Assembly (NCBI RefSeq): GCF_900109925.1
Contig: NZ_FOBW01000009.1
Coordinates: 124,001-188,000, forward strand
Source: Mesobacillus persicus
GTDB taxonomy: Bacteria; Bacillota; Bacilli; Bacillales; Cytobacillaceae
Direction: 5' to 3'
DNA length: 64,000 nt
Shown piece by piece: positions 35,347 through 45,944 of this stretch. The position numbers and the translations under genes are program-made. The notes beneath the pieces are model-generated. The model did not search any database, had not been told where the DNA came from, and saw nothing but the letters and a program-made list of their open reading frames with translations. Every line of letters begins with the position of its first letter. The first letter of the stretch is position 1.

Positions 35347-36231
35347 ATGGACAAAGCAGTTGTTTTGGGGGCATTTGGATTTTTGGGCTATAGTTTATCT
35401 AAAGCTTTACTTGATGAAGGCGTAGAGGTTACAGCACAATGGTTGGATGTTGATCCTTTTATCGAAGAGAAACGATTAGAGATTGGTCGGAATGCCAATT
35501 TTATTGAAACTGAGGATGAGAGTTGGGTCCATGAAAAAAGAAACAATCAAAAGAAGATACCTGTGATTATTCCAGTCTATGATTTGTATATTCAAAAAGC
35601 GGAGAGGGTCTTGTTTGAAGAACTAGACCTTTTTAACATGTTGTCATCCTTATCACCAGAAAATTTTACGGTTGCGTTGTTGCTCCCTGAACAATTTATT
35701 TATGAGGAAGATGCTTCTAGTGGTCTAGTTGTGGAATTAAAGCAACTACTGAATGAAAATGGTTTTAGCTATCAAGAAATATTTCTCCCAACGCTTTTTG
35801 GGCCTTGGCAACCGGCTGAGTATTTTTTTCAGCAGCTAATGTCACTAGGTAAAGGGGAGGGTTCCACCCTAATGCTTAACTCTAGAGAATCACTTAGTGA
35901 TGCCATTTTTATTGATGATGCAACCTTGGTGATTAGCGAGTTAATCAGTCAACGACCAGGAAAGTATGTTGTAAGAAGTTCAAAAGTCAACAATTGGGCT
36001 AACTGTCTAGAAAGACTGTGTAATCATAGTGCTATATTAGATATATGTGATAGTGATGATCATTGGAAAAAACAAATCGACAAAAGAAAAAGAGTTGAGA
36101 CATATATAGAAAAATTAGTAAATGAGGAAACTGAATATAAACTAGTTTTTATAACAAAACCATTGGAAAATGATAAGGGCATTAAGAAGCAACGTGACCA
36201 TTATGATTTCTTAGGGCAAAGTAGATGTTAA
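35347..36231 (+). CDS. NAD-dependent epimerase-like protein (YjaV position)
   Basis: A 294-residue protein with an N-terminal Rossmann motif (VVLGAFGFLGYSLSKALL) and the later FLPTLFGPWQPAEYFFQQL stretch typical of extended SDR epimerases; a canonical YxxxK catalytic pair is not obvious. ATG 35347 follows CAGGGGGATTGCAA; GTG 35329 has no site. Context matches B. subtilis yjaV, a gene of unknown role. Confidence 0.65.
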   Translation: MDKAVVLGAFGFLGYSLSKALLDEGVEVTAQWLDVDPFIEEKRLEIGRNANFIETEDESWVHEKRNNQKKIPVIIPVYDLYIQKAERVLFEELDLFNMLSSLSPENFTVALLLPEQFIYEEDASSGLVVELKQLLNENGFSYQEIFLPTLFGPWQPAEYFFQQLMSLGKGEGSTLMLNSRESLSDAIFIDDATLVISELISQRPGKYVVRSSKVNNWANCLERLCNHSAILDICDSDDHWKKQIDKRKRVETYIEKLVNEETEYKLVFITKPLENDKGIKKQRDHYDFLGQSRC

Positions 36232-36327
36232 TATAAGGAGAAAACTCTTTTCAAATCAAGGCTTAAAAAGTAAAATTATAAATAATACTAAATTTTTCGC
36301 ACTAATGTAATAAAGGAGCTGCAGCAA

Positions 36328-37278
36328 ATGTTGAAACGCATTGGGCTTATTTTGATTAGCCTGCTATTACTAGGAGGCTGCGGACAACCCCTCTCATCAG
36401 GGAAAATTGAAAAAGTTGGACTACTTGTCCCTGAAACTATTAGTGACCAGGTTTGGGGGACAGAAGGGTATCGGGGACTGCTGAAAATTCAATCACGCTT
36501 CAACGCCGATGTGTTTTATAAAGAAGGAATGAATTCAAAGGATTTGGTGGAAGAAGCCGTCCAGGAATTTGCTGATAAAGGTGTTAATCTAATTTTCGGC
36601 CATGGGAATGAGTATGCGGTGTATTTTAATACGCTCTCAGAGAGTTATCCAGATATTCATTTTATCTCCTTTAACGGAGATGCCAAAAATGATAATACAA
36701 CAAGCTTGAACTTTGATGCCTATGCTATGGGCTTTTTTGGTGGAATGGTTGCAGCTCACATGACAGAATCAAAAAAGCTAGGGGTGATTGCAGCGTTTGA
36801 ATGGCAGCCAGAAGTGGAAGGTTTTTATGAAGGGGCTATCCATTATAATAATGAAATAGATGTAGAAATCTATTATGTTGGCCATTGGGATGATGATGAA
36901 AAGGCGATGCAAATGCTTGAAAAAGTATTCGCTAATGGTGCGGATGTAATATATCCGGCTGGGGACGGCTATAATATACCAGTAATTGAAAGGGTAAAAG
37001 AGGAAGGTTTGTTTGTTGTGGGATATGTTTCAGATCAATCGGACCTGGGAGAATCAACTGTCCTGACAAGCACGGTTCAGCATGTTGATGTGCTTTATGA
37101 GTTAGCTGCATCAAAGTATAATGAGGATCAGTTGAAATCAGGGAATTTGTACTTCGACATGCAAGACGGGGTAATCTCCCTTGGTACATTTAGCCCAAAT
37201 GTAGATGAGTCATTCAGGGAGACTATTCATCAATACATTATGAACTATAAAGAGACAGGTAAATTGCCTAATGAGTGA
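36328..37278 (+). CDS. med: Med-like BMP family lipoprotein
   Basis: A 316-residue membrane lipoprotein: signal peptide and lipobox LLGGC (Cys 19), then a BMP/PnrA-type substrate-binding fold (VGLLVPETISDQVWGTEGYRGL, FGHGNEY, MGFFGGMVAAHM). In B. subtilis Med promotes comK expression and is followed by comZ. Here no comZ-like frame follows; the gap holds a MITE-like repeat and a terminator. ATG 36328 follows AAAGGAGCTGCAGCAA. Confidence 0.85.
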   Translation: MLKRIGLILISLLLLGGCGQPLSSGKIEKVGLLVPETISDQVWGTEGYRGLLKIQSRFNADVFYKEGMNSKDLVEEAVQEFADKGVNLIFGHGNEYAVYFNTLSESYPDIHFISFNGDAKNDNTTSLNFDAYAMGFFGGMVAAHMTESKKLGVIAAFEWQPEVEGFYEGAIHYNNEIDVEIYYVGHWDDDEKAMQMLEKVFANGADVIYPAGDGYNIPVIERVKEEGLFVVGYVSDQSDLGESTVLTSTVQHVDVLYELAASKYNEDQLKSGNLYFDMQDGVISLGTFSPNVDESFRETIHQYIMNYKETGKLPNE

Positions 37279-37284
37279 AGGAAC

Positions 37285-37462
37285 AAGACTGTTTTCGCAA
37301 GGGTTATTGTAAAAACCCCTAAAATCGATTTAAAAGTAAGATAAGCTAATTTTGTACGTTTGGTATGCAAGTTCATGCTCATATGTAAATTTCCATTTTC
37401 GCTTAGTCACGTTGAATAGTCGTTTTACCGATCCAAAGGCAACAAAGTTCAAGAATAGAGCC
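37285..37462 (+). repeat. MITE-like repeat, diverged copy
   Basis: Begins AAGACTGTTTTCGCAAG, has the AAAATCGATTTAAAAGTAAG core and ends GGCAACAAAGTTCAAGAATAGAGCC. Ends and core match the family; the interior differs. Confidence 0.5.
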
Positions 37463-37468
37463 AAAGAA

Positions 37469-37501
37469 AAGAAGCTACGGCTGGTAACGTAGCTTCTTTT
37501 T
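37469..37501 (+). terminator. Terminator downstream of med
   Basis: GAAGCTACG pairs with CGTAGCTTC around GCTGGTAA, followed by TTTTT. Confidence 0.85.
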
Positions 37502-37592
37502 GGGTTGTTTTTTATTTTACTATTGTCCGAAAATCTCCGCTCGAAACAACCTTGCAAGAATCGGACATTGCACTTTAACACAGCAATTTTAG

Positions 37593-37898
37593 TTACTTCT
37601 TTAAGAATTGATCAATCAGGGGACGAATCTTGTTAAACATAGGTTTAAGTTCCTTAGCTGATCCCATTAGTGCATCAACATGCCCCATGATTTCTTCTAA
37701 ATTGATTTGATTTAAAATATCTTTTTTATCTTCTGTCCTAGGTTCAGGCTCTGTCGGATGCGAATGTTTGCTCCTACTAGGACCGAACATCATCCGGTCA
37801 AAAGGATGTTCCTCCTTCCTGTTTCCAAAGGAATGTTTTTCTTCCGTATTCGTTGTTATTGAATCGTTACTCTCTTCTTCTTGATAATCGAAGCCCAT
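37593..37898 (-). CDS. Hypothetical hydrophilic protein between med and fabH
   Basis: A 101-residue protein. The first about 60 residues are polar and disordered-looking, rich in Glu, Ser, Asn and His (EEKHSFGNRKEEHPF, SRSKHSHPTEPEP); the last 40 form an amphipathic helix pair (EEIMGHVDALMGSAKELKPM ... LIDQFLKK). ATG 37898 follows GGAGGGAATAAAA. It sits where B. subtilis has yjzB, and the tail resembles spore-associated YppG/YqfQ-like proteins, but I cannot assign a family. Confidence 0.7.
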   Translation of the reverse strand: MGFDYQEEESNDSITTNTEEKHSFGNRKEEHPFDRMMFGPSRSKHSHPTEPEPRTEDKKDILNQINLEEIMGHVDALMGSAKELKPMFNKIRPLIDQFLKK

Positions 37899-38017
37899 TT
37901 TTATTCCCTCCTTTATTTTGTCGTCTGATTTAGTCTATGATTGTGGGCATTAACCTGAATAGTCATTAGCGGAACGAGTGAATTCTTTGTTGCAGGCTTC
38001 CCCCTTCTTCTGATAAA

Positions 38018-38036
38018 ATTAGTACCAGCTAATAAT
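38018..38036 (+). promoter_or_regulatory. FapR operator of fabH-fabF
   Basis: The reverse complement ATTATTAGCTGGTACTAAT differs at two positions from the FapR consensus ATTAGTACCTGGTACTAAT. It overlaps a plausible promoter (TTGCAG at 37990, TAAAAT at 38014). FapR would repress it until malonyl-CoA accumulates. Confidence 0.75.
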
Positions 38037-38086
38037 ATTTGATGATAAAAATATTGAATAGATAAGAAATTAAAGGAGATGACTCC

Positions 38087-39019
38087 ATGAATGCAGGGAT
38101 AATTGGGATTGGGAGATTTGTTCCAGAGAAAATTGTGACAAATCTTGACCTTGAAAAGCGTATGGATACTTCTGATGAGTGGATTCGGACGAGAACAGGA
38201 ATTGAAGAAAGAAGAATAGCTGAAGATAACATGGATACATCAGAGTTGGGTTTTCAAGCAGCCTTGAAAGCAATGGAAAATGCCAATGTACAACCTGAGG
38301 AAATAGACATGGTTTTAGTTGCTACTGTAACACCAGATCAGCAGTTTCCAAGTGTAGCTTGCATGCTTCAGGAAAGGCTTGGTCTAAGAAAAGTAGCAGC
38401 AATGGATCTTAGTGCAGCTTGCGCTGGCTTTATGTATGGGATGGTAACGGCTAAACAGTTTATTGAAACAGGGGCGTATAAAAATGTCCTTATCGTAGGT
38501 GTTGAAAAGTTATCAAAAGTTACGGACTGGGAAGACCGGAATACGGCAGTGCTGTTTGGTGATGGGGCCGGAGCTGTAGTCATGGGGCCAGTTAGTGAGG
38601 GCAAAGGTGTCCTTTCCTTTGAACTTGGTTCTGACGGGTCCGGAGGAAAGTATCTTTATCAAGACACTCATATTAGAATGAATGGTAGAGAGGTCTATAA
38701 ATTCGCTGTGAGGCAAATGGGTGAGAGTAGTATCAACGTACTAGAAAAAGCAGGCCTTGGAAAAGAGGATGTTGATTTCCTTATTCCCCACCAGGCGAAT
38801 ATTCGAATTATGGAGGCCGCTAGGCAACGTCTTGAGCTACCTATAGAAAAAATGTCCAAGACCGTCCATAAATATGGAAATACTTCAGCCGCATCGATTC
38901 CAATCTCAATCGTTGAGGAAGTAGAAGCAGGAAAAATTAAAGATGGAGATCTCATTGTAATGGTCGGCTTTGGGGGCGGCTTAACTTGGGGAGCCATCGC
39001 CATGCGTTGGGGCCGTTAA
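38087..39019 (+). CDS. fabH: Beta-ketoacyl-ACP synthase III
   Basis: A 310-residue enzyme starting fatty acid synthesis by condensing acyl-CoA with malonyl-ACP. The catalytic Cys is in [12 protein letters not shown], His in [10 protein letters not shown] and Asn in [14 protein letters not shown] 38087 follows AAAGGAGATGACTCC. It forms an operon with fabF, 29 bp downstream, as in B. subtilis (fabHA-fabF). Confidence 0.96.
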   Translation: MNAGIIGIGRFVPEKIVTNLDLEKRMDTSDEWIRTRTGIEERRIAEDNMDTSELGFQAALKAMENANVQPEEIDMVLVATVTPDQQFPSVACMLQERLGLRKVAAMDLSAACAGFMYGMVTAKQFIETGAYKNVLIVGVEKLSKVTDWEDRNTAVLFGDGAGAVVMGPVSEGKGVLSFELGSDGSGGKYLYQDTHIRMNGREVYKFAVRQMGESSINVLEKAGLGKEDVDFLIPHQANIRIMEAARQRLELPIEKMSKTVHKYGNTSAASIPISIVEEVEAGKIKDGDLIVMVGFGGGLTWGAIAMRWGR

Positions 39020-39048
39020 AAACTCTTTAGATAAGGGGATGACAAAAA

Positions 39049-40290
39049 ATGAATAAACGTAGAGTAGTCTTGACAGGTATTGGAGCAGTTACTCCTGTTG
39101 GAAATGATGCTGAGACAAGCTGGAAAAATATCATTGATGGGGTTTCGGGTGTCGGACCCGTTACACGGTTAAATCCTGATGACTTTCCAGCTAAGGTTGC
39201 GGCTGAGTTAAAGGAATTTAATATTGAAAATTTCATCCAGAAAAAAGAAGCGAGGAAAATGGATCGTTTTACCCATTACGCTGTTGCTGCTTCAATGATG
39301 GCTGTAAAGGATGCTGGTTTAGAGATTAATGATCAAAATGCAGATCGGGTCGGTGTTTGGATTGGCTCTGGAATCGGTGGAATGGAAACATTTGAACAAC
39401 AACATGAGACCTTCTTAAATCGTGGCTACCGTCGTGTGAGCCCTTTCTTCGTTCCAATGATGATTCCGGATATGGCTACCGGTCAGGTTTCAATTACTTT
39501 AGGTGCTCGTGGGTTTAATTCCTGTACAGTTACAGCCTGTGCAACAGGAACGAACTCAATAGGCGATGCATTCAAGGTCATTCAACGAGGCGATGCAGAT
39601 GTAATGGTAAGCGGTGGAGCTGAAGCACCAATTACGAAAATGAGCTTTGCTGGCTTTTGTGCAAATACTGCGTTATCAACAAACCTTGACCCTGCGTCTG
39701 CGAGTAGGCCATTCGATAAAAACCGCGATGGCTTTGTCATGGGTGAGGGAGCGGGGATTGTTGTTCTAGAAGACTTAGAACATGCTCTTGCAAGAGGGGC
39801 AAAGATTTACGCTGAAATTGTCGGCTATGGTGCCACAGGAGATGCATATCATATAACGGCCCCTGCTCCAGAAGGAGAAGGCGGCGCACGAGCAATGAGG
39901 ATGGCTCTTGAAGATGCTGGCCTAAACCCAGAGGATATCGGATATATTAATGCTCATGGTACTAGTACCGATTATAATGATAAGTTTGAAACCATGGCGA
40001 TTAAAAATGTGTTTGGAGAGCATGCGTACAAGCTAGCCGTAAGCTCTACCAAGTCTATGACGGGACATTTGCTTGGGGCAGCAGGAGGTATTGAAGCAAT
40101 CTTTACTGCTTTAGCTATCAAGGATGGAGTTTTGCCTCCGACAATTAATTATGAAACACCTGACCCTGAATGTGACCTCGATTATGTACCAAATGAGGCG
40201 CGTAGACAGGACATTCAAGCTGCTATTAGTAACTCGCTAGGCTTTGGTGGCCATAATGCTACAATTGCGCTTAAAAAATTCTCTGAATAA
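39049..40290 (+). CDS. fabF: Beta-ketoacyl-ACP synthase II
   Basis: A 413-residue chain-elongating condensing enzyme. The active-site Cys is in [16 protein letters not shown], and the two His are in [11 protein letters not shown] and [13 protein letters not shown]; the C-terminal [10 protein letters not shown] motif is intact. ATG 39049 follows AAGGGGATGACAAAA. A terminator follows. Confidence 0.97.
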   Translation: MNKRRVVLTGIGAVTPVGNDAETSWKNIIDGVSGVGPVTRLNPDDFPAKVAAELKEFNIENFIQKKEARKMDRFTHYAVAASMMAVKDAGLEINDQNADRVGVWIGSGIGGMETFEQQHETFLNRGYRRVSPFFVPMMIPDMATGQVSITLGARGFNSCTVTACATGTNSIGDAFKVIQRGDADVMVSGGAEAPITKMSFAGFCANTALSTNLDPASASRPFDKNRDGFVMGEGAGIVVLEDLEHALARGAKIYAEIVGYGATGDAYHITAPAPEGEGGARAMRMALEDAGLNPEDIGYINAHGTSTDYNDKFETMAIKNVFGEHAYKLAVSSTKSMTGHLLGAAGGIEAIFTALAIKDGVLPPTINYETPDPECDLDYVPNEARRQDIQAAISNSLGFGGHNATIALKKFSE

Positions 40291-40298
40291 TGGGTACA

Positions 40299-40336
40299 AA
40301 AAGATCTAAATCGCTTATGATTTAGGTCTTTTTTGT
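40299..40336 (+). terminator. Rho-independent terminator of fabH-fabF
   Basis: AAAGATCTAAATC pairs with GATTTAGGTCTTT (one G-T pair) around GCTTAT, followed by T. Confidence 0.88.
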
Positions 40337-40474
40337 GCCTAGAAAGTGAGTAGGTATACAATTGTTACCTTCTAGATTTAATAGGTGTAACAGGGCAGAA
40401 CAAAACTCTATTTCCATTCATACTCTAATAATGAAGGATCATCTGTTCCATTAGAATTAAAAGGAAGTGGTGGC

Positions 40475-41257
40475 TTGGGAATCGTTCGAACGGATGAATG
40501 GCTAGAACAAGACTTTCATCGTCCGGTCAAAATTTGTGAACAACACCTGCGGGATTCATTTAATGGAGATTCTCCGGAGAATATTTATCAATATCTGGTC
40601 AATTTCGGCATGTACAAACCGAATCGTCGAACTCTTGGCACCTTTAAATGGATGCAAAAGAGTGAAACTTGGGATAGGCTGGCTAAGGTAGTTGAAAACT
40701 ATAGAAAAGAGTGGAAGGGTCCAGATGTTCCTGTTTATTTATTTCCAATGAATTCTGGAGGGATATTTTCAAATAGGGGTGAACGTAAGTCAGGCGTGTC
40801 GTTTAGAGATAAGATCTTTCTCTTTCTTTCTCCATTAGATGATGAGGGCGAGCAAGAGGCCTTGTTTGTTCATGAATATCACCATGTCTGTCGGATGAAA
40901 CAGCAAAAAAAAAGGGCGGATCAGTATACACTCTTGGATTCAATCATATTAGAAGGCTTGGCGGAAAATGCTGTTTTTGAGACGTGTGGGGAGAGCTATC
41001 GTGCTAAGTGGTGTACTTATTACTCTAGTAAACAGCTTTCCCGAATTTGGGAACAGCATATCAAGAATAATTTAGACGCACGTAAAAATACCAGTATACA
41101 TGATGAAATCCTCTTTGGTTATAAATCTTCCGCCCCTTTAATGGGTTATGCCTTCGGTTACGAGCTAGTTGAAAGATATAAACATAATAATAAACAATTA
41201 ACTATGAAAGATTCGTTTCGCCTTCCTTCAGAAACCTTTATAAAGGAAATCGATTAA
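40475..41257 (+). CDS. yjaZ: DUF2268 zinc-metalloprotease-like protein (YjaZ)
   Basis: A 260-residue protein of the DUF2268 family. Residues about 130-140 read VHEYHHVCR, an HExxH-type zinc site with a downstream Glu in ILEGLAEN, so a metallopeptidase fold is likely; substrate unknown. There is no signal peptide. The start is TTG 40475 behind AAGGAAGTGGTGGC; no ATG fits. Position after fabF matches yjaZ in B. subtilis. Confidence 0.85.
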   Translation: MGIVRTDEWLEQDFHRPVKICEQHLRDSFNGDSPENIYQYLVNFGMYKPNRRTLGTFKWMQKSETWDRLAKVVENYRKEWKGPDVPVYLFPMNSGGIFSNRGERKSGVSFRDKIFLFLSPLDDEGEQEALFVHEYHHVCRMKQQKKRADQYTLLDSIILEGLAENAVFETCGESYRAKWCTYYSSKQLSRIWEQHIKNNLDARKNTSIHDEILFGYKSSAPLMGYAFGYELVERYKHNNKQLTMKDSFRLPSETFIKEID

Positions 41258-41263
41258 ATTAGC

Positions 41264-41293
41264 CACTGCATTAAATGCAGTGCTTTTTATTTT
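41264..41293 (+). terminator. Rho-independent terminator of yjaZ
   Basis: CACTGCAT pairs with ATGCAGTG, followed by CTTTTTATTTTT. Confidence 0.88.
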
Positions 41294-41325
41294 TCTCGGA
41301 TGGTATGGTGAATTCCTCCTTTTTA

Positions 41326-41511
41326 AAGGCTGTTCTCGTTAAGATTGTTGTTAAAATCACAAATCCGATTTTAACGTAAGGGAAGGAAATTTTATACATT
41401 TCAGGAGGTTTGCAGGCACTTTTCTCAAAATTAAATAGCTAATTTAGCAGTGAAACAAGCATAAACCTATCCTATCTCATATCCAAACGCAACAAAGTTT
41501 GAGAAAAGAGC
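41326..41511 (+). repeat. MITE-like intergenic repeat, best-preserved plus-orientation copy
   Basis: About 186 bp. The left end GGCTGTTCTCGTTAAGATTG and the right end CAACAAAGTTTGAGAAAAGAGC form imperfect terminal inverted repeats; inside is the pair AAAATCACAAATCCGATTTT and the conserved TTTTAACGTAAG. No open frame. It fills most of the yjaZ-yjbA gap. Confidence 0.65.
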
Positions 41512-41668
41512 ATTATTAAAAGACCCCTTTCGTAAGAAAAGAGCAATTCTACTATTATTAAATTGTTTAAAGGATTAATCCTTTCTATCTGTATCAAATA
41601 AGGAATAATTTTACTTATGTCTGCCCATACTGAGTGCTAAGAGTAACTTGATGAGAGGGGTTGAGATC

Positions 41669-42415
41669 ATGTTGTATCTTCACGATGTTTGGGTGAATTG
41701 GTTTGAAGGCGAAGAAAATGGATACAATGTTTGTCATTTTCATGAATGGAGAAAAGATGATGGCGTGGAGCTATTGGACCAAGTGCCACTTCTAAAAATT
41801 GATTCTCTTCTATTTAATTACATAGAAAATGATTTATCTGAATTGCCACAGCAGCTGATGGAAGATATCTATCAAAAAGCATACCTTAGGAAAAACCATG
41901 AACGAGTGCAGTTGGATTACTGTTTCGTCGTATCAGATGGTGTAGGAATTTTGGCAGTAGATACAATCGGATACAATATTCCAATTAGAAAAAGTAGGCT
42001 AATCCCAAGGCAGGAACAATTAGTATTTGAAATGCTTGAAAATCAAGATACACGAAGCTATAACTTTAATGATCATTCTTCTTTGAAAGATTATCATATT
42101 CTTTCTCCATCTCCTGACTTAATGAAGGGACTAACAAGAAAAGAACGGCAGTTGAAACAGCTCTTGTTTATGGCAATGGACCAACTGCATTCTTCACAGA
42201 ATGTCGCGGAAGTTAGATATTGGTTAACTGAATGGAACCCAGAGAAATACCAGGAAATTCAACAGCTATCTTTCGAAGAAGTTTGGGAAGAGCTATACCA
42301 TGACACGAAGTATGGATGGTCAAAACGGCATTATGCCTTCTGTGAAAATTTAATTAAGGGTCAAACTTTCTTTGAGAAGTTATGGGAAATGGAACATGGA
42401 TCAAAGGTAAATTAA
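41669..42415 (+). CDS. yjbA: YjbA family protein (DUF3603)
   Basis: A 248-residue cytosolic protein of the YjbA/UPF0736 family, beginning [21 protein letters not shown]. The length matches B. subtilis YjbA, and it lies next to trpS in both. Function unknown. ATG 41669 is 8 bp after GAGAGGGG; the in-frame ATG at 41648 lies ahead of that site. Confidence 0.88.
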   Translation: MLYLHDVWVNWFEGEENGYNVCHFHEWRKDDGVELLDQVPLLKIDSLLFNYIENDLSELPQQLMEDIYQKAYLRKNHERVQLDYCFVVSDGVGILAVDTIGYNIPIRKSRLIPRQEQLVFEMLENQDTRSYNFNDHSSLKDYHILSPSPDLMKGLTRKERQLKQLLFMAMDQLHSSQNVAEVRYWLTEWNPEKYQEIQQLSFEEVWEELYHDTKYGWSKRHYAFCENLIKGQTFFEKLWEMEHGSKVN

Positions 42416-42440
42416 AAGGAGCCGAATGGCTCCTTTTTAT
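42414..42440. terminator. Terminator between yjbA and trpS
   Basis: AAAAGGAGCC pairs with GGCTCCTTTT around GAAT; it serves the convergent genes on both strands. Confidence 0.9.
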
Positions 42441-42445
42441 TTGTC

Positions 42446-43435
<990 letters not shown>

Positions 43436-43463
43436 TTAAAAAACCTCCAAAAAATTTAGAAAA

Positions 43464-43720
43464 TAGAAAAAGACCATACATCCCCAAAAAAAATAGGGAC
43501 GAATGGTCCGCGGTGCCACCCTAATTACTCTAGAAAGAGCCTCTTACTCATGCGTAAAAACGCATGACCCATTAACGCTGGTAACGTCTGCTGCTACTAA
43601 AATTCACAGCAGAGGCTCAAAAGCCCATTCCACTTACCTGGTTGTTTGTTCGCACCATCCACAAACTCTCTGAAAACCTACAGCAGGTGTACTACTCTTT
43701 TTCAACGCCTACTATCATCT
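43464..43720 (-). ncRNA. T-box leader (Trp) of trpS
   Basis: On the minus strand the leader has the AGAGAG and GGTGCGAA stem I signatures, a TGG specifier (43627-43625, in GAATGGGC) and the universal T-box GGGTGGCACCGCGGACC. A terminator stem then forms from GACCATTCGTCCC and GGGGATGTATGGTC plus five T. Uncharged tRNA-Trp would stabilise the antiterminator and allow trpS transcription. Confidence 0.93.
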
Positions 43721-43842
43721 TGTATTGAGAAAATTATAAATCACAACTCCGCTAGAATCAAGGTTTGCCATGATTTTTACTTTAATATGACATCGCTTAC
43801 CCATTATTGGGAGAGCAGCAGGGATTAATTCAAGACTAGCCG

Positions 43843-43879
43843 AAAAAAAGGTCTGAAATGAATCCCTTCATTTCAGACC
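43843..43879 (-). terminator. Terminator of the small membrane protein gene
   Basis: Perfect 13-bp stem (GGTCTGAAATGAA and complement) with a 4-base loop; on the minus strand it is followed by seven T. Confidence 0.88.
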
Positions 43880-43922
43880 AATGTTTCGTAACCACAAAAA
43901 TGGGGTATTCTAAAGTGTCGGA

Positions 43923-44108
43923 TTATTTCTTCTTCCCACCGACGCTTTTCCACCCTGATTGCAAACTCACAGATTTGTCAACAATTTCACTTTTATCTTT
44001 ACCACCAAAAAACTTTAAACCGATAGCACTAGTTAACACACCGTTTGTAGCAGTAATGCCAATAACAAGAAGAGCAACAATCATAAAATCCACTATGTAT
44101 CCACCCAT
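43923..44108 (-). CDS. Small membrane protein of unknown function
   Basis: A 61-residue protein: an N-terminal transmembrane helix (residues 4-30, IVDFMIVALLVIGITATNGV) and a basic C-terminus ending SVGGKKK. ATG 44108 follows GATGGAGGTTTATC; the longer in-frame start at 44171 has no ribosome site. I do not recognise the family. Confidence 0.7.
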   Translation of the reverse strand: MGGYIVDFMIVALLVIGITATNGVLTSAIGLKFFGGKDKSEIVDKSVSLQSGWKSVGGKKK

Positions 44109-44309
44109 GATAAACCTCCATCTCCTGTTCAGTCTCGTGATAGGTACAACTTTGGTAAAACAGGTAACCATTTTTATTCTATTTTCATTGTAAAAGAAAA
44201 TGACAAGTAATAAAAGGAGTAATTAACAGCAAACAGCTATTAAAATAAGCTATTTTCTAAATGATTGTTTATTCATTGTTTTTGTGAATAATGACTTTGT
44301 ATGAAACCG

Positions 44310-44439
44310 GTTGATTGGAGCGGAAGGCGCTTGACTCCTGCGGGAGCAGCGGGGCAGGTGAGACCCCACAGGTGCCAAAGCGCCGAGGAGGCTCACCGCA
44401 CGCCCCGCTGTTCGCTAAGCGCCTGGAGCGGAAATCAAC
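44310..44439 (+). repeat. 130-bp GC-rich hairpin repeat, copy 2
   Basis: Same element as at 34188, bounded by GTTGATT and AATCAAC. GGCGCTT at 44326 faces AAGCGCC at 44417, where copy 1 has GACGCTT and AAGCGTC: a compensatory A-T to G-C change. The right flank (44453-44477, AGCAACAAAGCTTACTGAAAGAGCC) looks like the right end of the MITE-like family. The rest of the gap from 44109 is A/T-rich and featureless. Confidence 0.8.
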
Positions 44440-44529
44440 ATTCCTTGTCAATAGCAACAAAGCTTACTGAAAGAGCCTTGTTAATATGGTTGTCCAAGGT
44501 TGAAAAATAAACAAAAAGGAGTAAGAAAA

Positions 44530-45099
44530 ATGCACTGGTATGAAAAGTTGAATCAGTATTTTCCAGTTGAAGAGATGAAATCAAAGGAACATATGGAAAG
44601 TCTTCTGAGAGAACACCCAGAAATTTATCATAAGGATGAAGGACCTAAACATGTCTTAATGTATGTGGAACTTGAGGACTTTGTTTTCATCGATTATTTA
44701 TTTGTTTCAAAAGCCTCCAGGGGTGAAGGGCTTGGCCATAAGCTCATCGATAAGTTAAAACGGAAAGGGAAGCCTATCATCCTTGAAGTGGAACCAATTG
44801 ATTATGAAGACAGTGATTCGGAGAAACGTTTGAAGTTCTATAAGCGGGAAGGTTTCGAGCATGCAACTTCTATTGGTTATAGCCGCCGCTCATTAGCGAC
44901 AAATGAATTGAATGCGCTCGAGATCCTTTATTGGTCTCCTACAAATGAATCAGAACAAAAGATATTCGAGGCAATGAAGAAAACGTACATGATGATTCAT
45001 ACTTATAAGGATAAGGAGTTTTACGGTCGCTCCTATCAACCAGTAGAAGAGGTATTGACCAAAAGGGATAATCATGATGATTTGTTAGAGGATATATGA
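44530..45099 (+). CDS. yjbC: GNAT family acetyltransferase YjbC
   Basis: A 189-residue protein with the acetyl-CoA-binding motif of GNAT enzymes (VSKASRGEGLGHKLIDKL) and the strand LEVEP. YjbC lies upstream of spx in B. subtilis, where the pair is linked to stress responses; the substrate is unknown. ATG 44530 follows AAAGGAGTAAGAAAA. Here a terminator separates it from spx. Confidence 0.88.
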   Translation: MHWYEKLNQYFPVEEMKSKEHMESLLREHPEIYHKDEGPKHVLMYVELEDFVFIDYLFVSKASRGEGLGHKLIDKLKRKGKPIILEVEPIDYEDSDSEKRLKFYKREGFEHATSIGYSRRSLATNELNALEILYWSPTNESEQKIFEAMKKTYMMIHTYKDKEFYGRSYQPVEEVLTKRDNHDDLLEDI

Positions 45100-45107
45100 T
45101 TTATAGG

Positions 45108-45142
45108 CACAATCATCTTAGTAGATGATTGTGTTTTCATTT
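45108..45142 (+). terminator. Rho-independent terminator of yjbC
   Basis: CACAATCATC pairs with GATGATTGTG around TTAGTA, followed by TTTTC. Confidence 0.85.
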
Positions 45143-45508
45143 TCTTTGTTTAATTGAGAATTGAAAAAGGTTGATAATTTAGGTTTGAGTGAAAAGAAAA
45201 GTGGGTAAAGTAACTTGTGCTAGGGAAATACTCATAAGGTAAAACCTTTTATCATACAAGGTTATCCAGCAAAGGTGTCAGTAATAGCTCTTAAAGATTT
45301 AATTAGCAAACGAATGAAACTTTTAGCCAACCTATCCGTATTAAAAGTATGAAGTTAGGCTACATAAAACTTTTGAAAAAAAGGATACCCATTGTCCGAG
45401 GATTGGTGTATAATTTAACTGTAGAGATTATAATTTTATATTAATTTTAAAGAAGAGCTAAAGCCTGACAATAGATAGTTGTTATAAAATTAAGGAGTGT
45501 GATTCGCT
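45143..45508 (+). other. Regulatory gap upstream of spx
   Basis: No open frame with a ribosome site. Two TATAAT hexamers (45409-45414 and 45429-45434) are -10 candidates without clear -35 boxes. The second lies in TTATAATTTTATATT, whose left half resembles a PerR half site; spx of B. subtilis is PerR-controlled, but the match here is poor. Confidence 0.4.
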
Positions 45509-45904
45509 GTGGTAACTTTATACACTTCACCAAGTTGTACTTCATGTAGAAAAGCAAAAGCATGGCTTGAAGAACATGAAATCCCATATCAGGAGCGCAA
45601 TATTTTCTCAGAACCTTTATCAATTGATGAGATCAAAGAAATATTGCGTATGACAGAAGATGGGACTGATGAAATTATCTCCACTCGGTCCAAGACTTTT
45701 CAAAAGCTTGATGTTAATCTTGAATCCTTACCGCTTCAAGATTTGTACGGTCTTATCAAGGAAAACCCTGGATTACTACGCCGACCAATCATCATTGATG
45801 AGAAACGACTTCAAGTGGGATACAATGAAGATGAAATTCGCAGATTCTTACCTAGAAAAGTCCGCACTTATCAACTGAGGGAAGCTCAGCGGCTTGTTAA
45901 TTAA
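45509..45904 (+). CDS. spx: Transcriptional regulator Spx
   Basis: A 131-residue ArsC-fold regulator that binds the RNA polymerase alpha subunit and switches on thiol-stress genes. The redox switch CTSC is at residues 10-13, the [20 protein letters not shown] region is near identical to B. subtilis Spx, and the length is the same. The start codon is GTG behind TAAGGAGTG. Spx is normally destroyed by ClpXP with the SpxH adaptor, which is encoded nearby at 51057. Confidence 0.97.
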   Translation: MVTLYTSPSCTSCRKAKAWLEEHEIPYQERNIFSEPLSIDEIKEILRMTEDGTDEIISTRSKTFQKLDVNLESLPLQDLYGLIKENPGLLRRPIIIDEKRLQVGYNEDEIRRFLPRKVRTYQLREAQRLVN

Positions 45905-45909
45905 ATTTT

Positions 45910-45944
45910 AGCCTCCGACCATTTGGAACCGGAGGCTTTCTTTC
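45910..45944 (+). terminator. Rho-independent terminator of spx
   Basis: AGCCTCCG pairs with CGGAGGCT around a 12-base loop, followed by TTCTTTCT. Confidence 0.8.

Noticed and set aside
43858-44193. 111-codon plus-strand frame
   Set aside because: Antisense to a terminator and to a small membrane protein gene with a proper ribosome site; the plus frame has none.
44269-44510. Frames of 63 and 69 codons on either strand over the second GC-rich repeat
   Set aside because: They arise from the structured 130-bp repeat, whose copy at 34188 does not keep the same frames open.
45425-45445. Possible PerR box upstream of spx
   Set aside because: Only the left half resembles TTATAAT; the right half does not match, so it is not called as a site.
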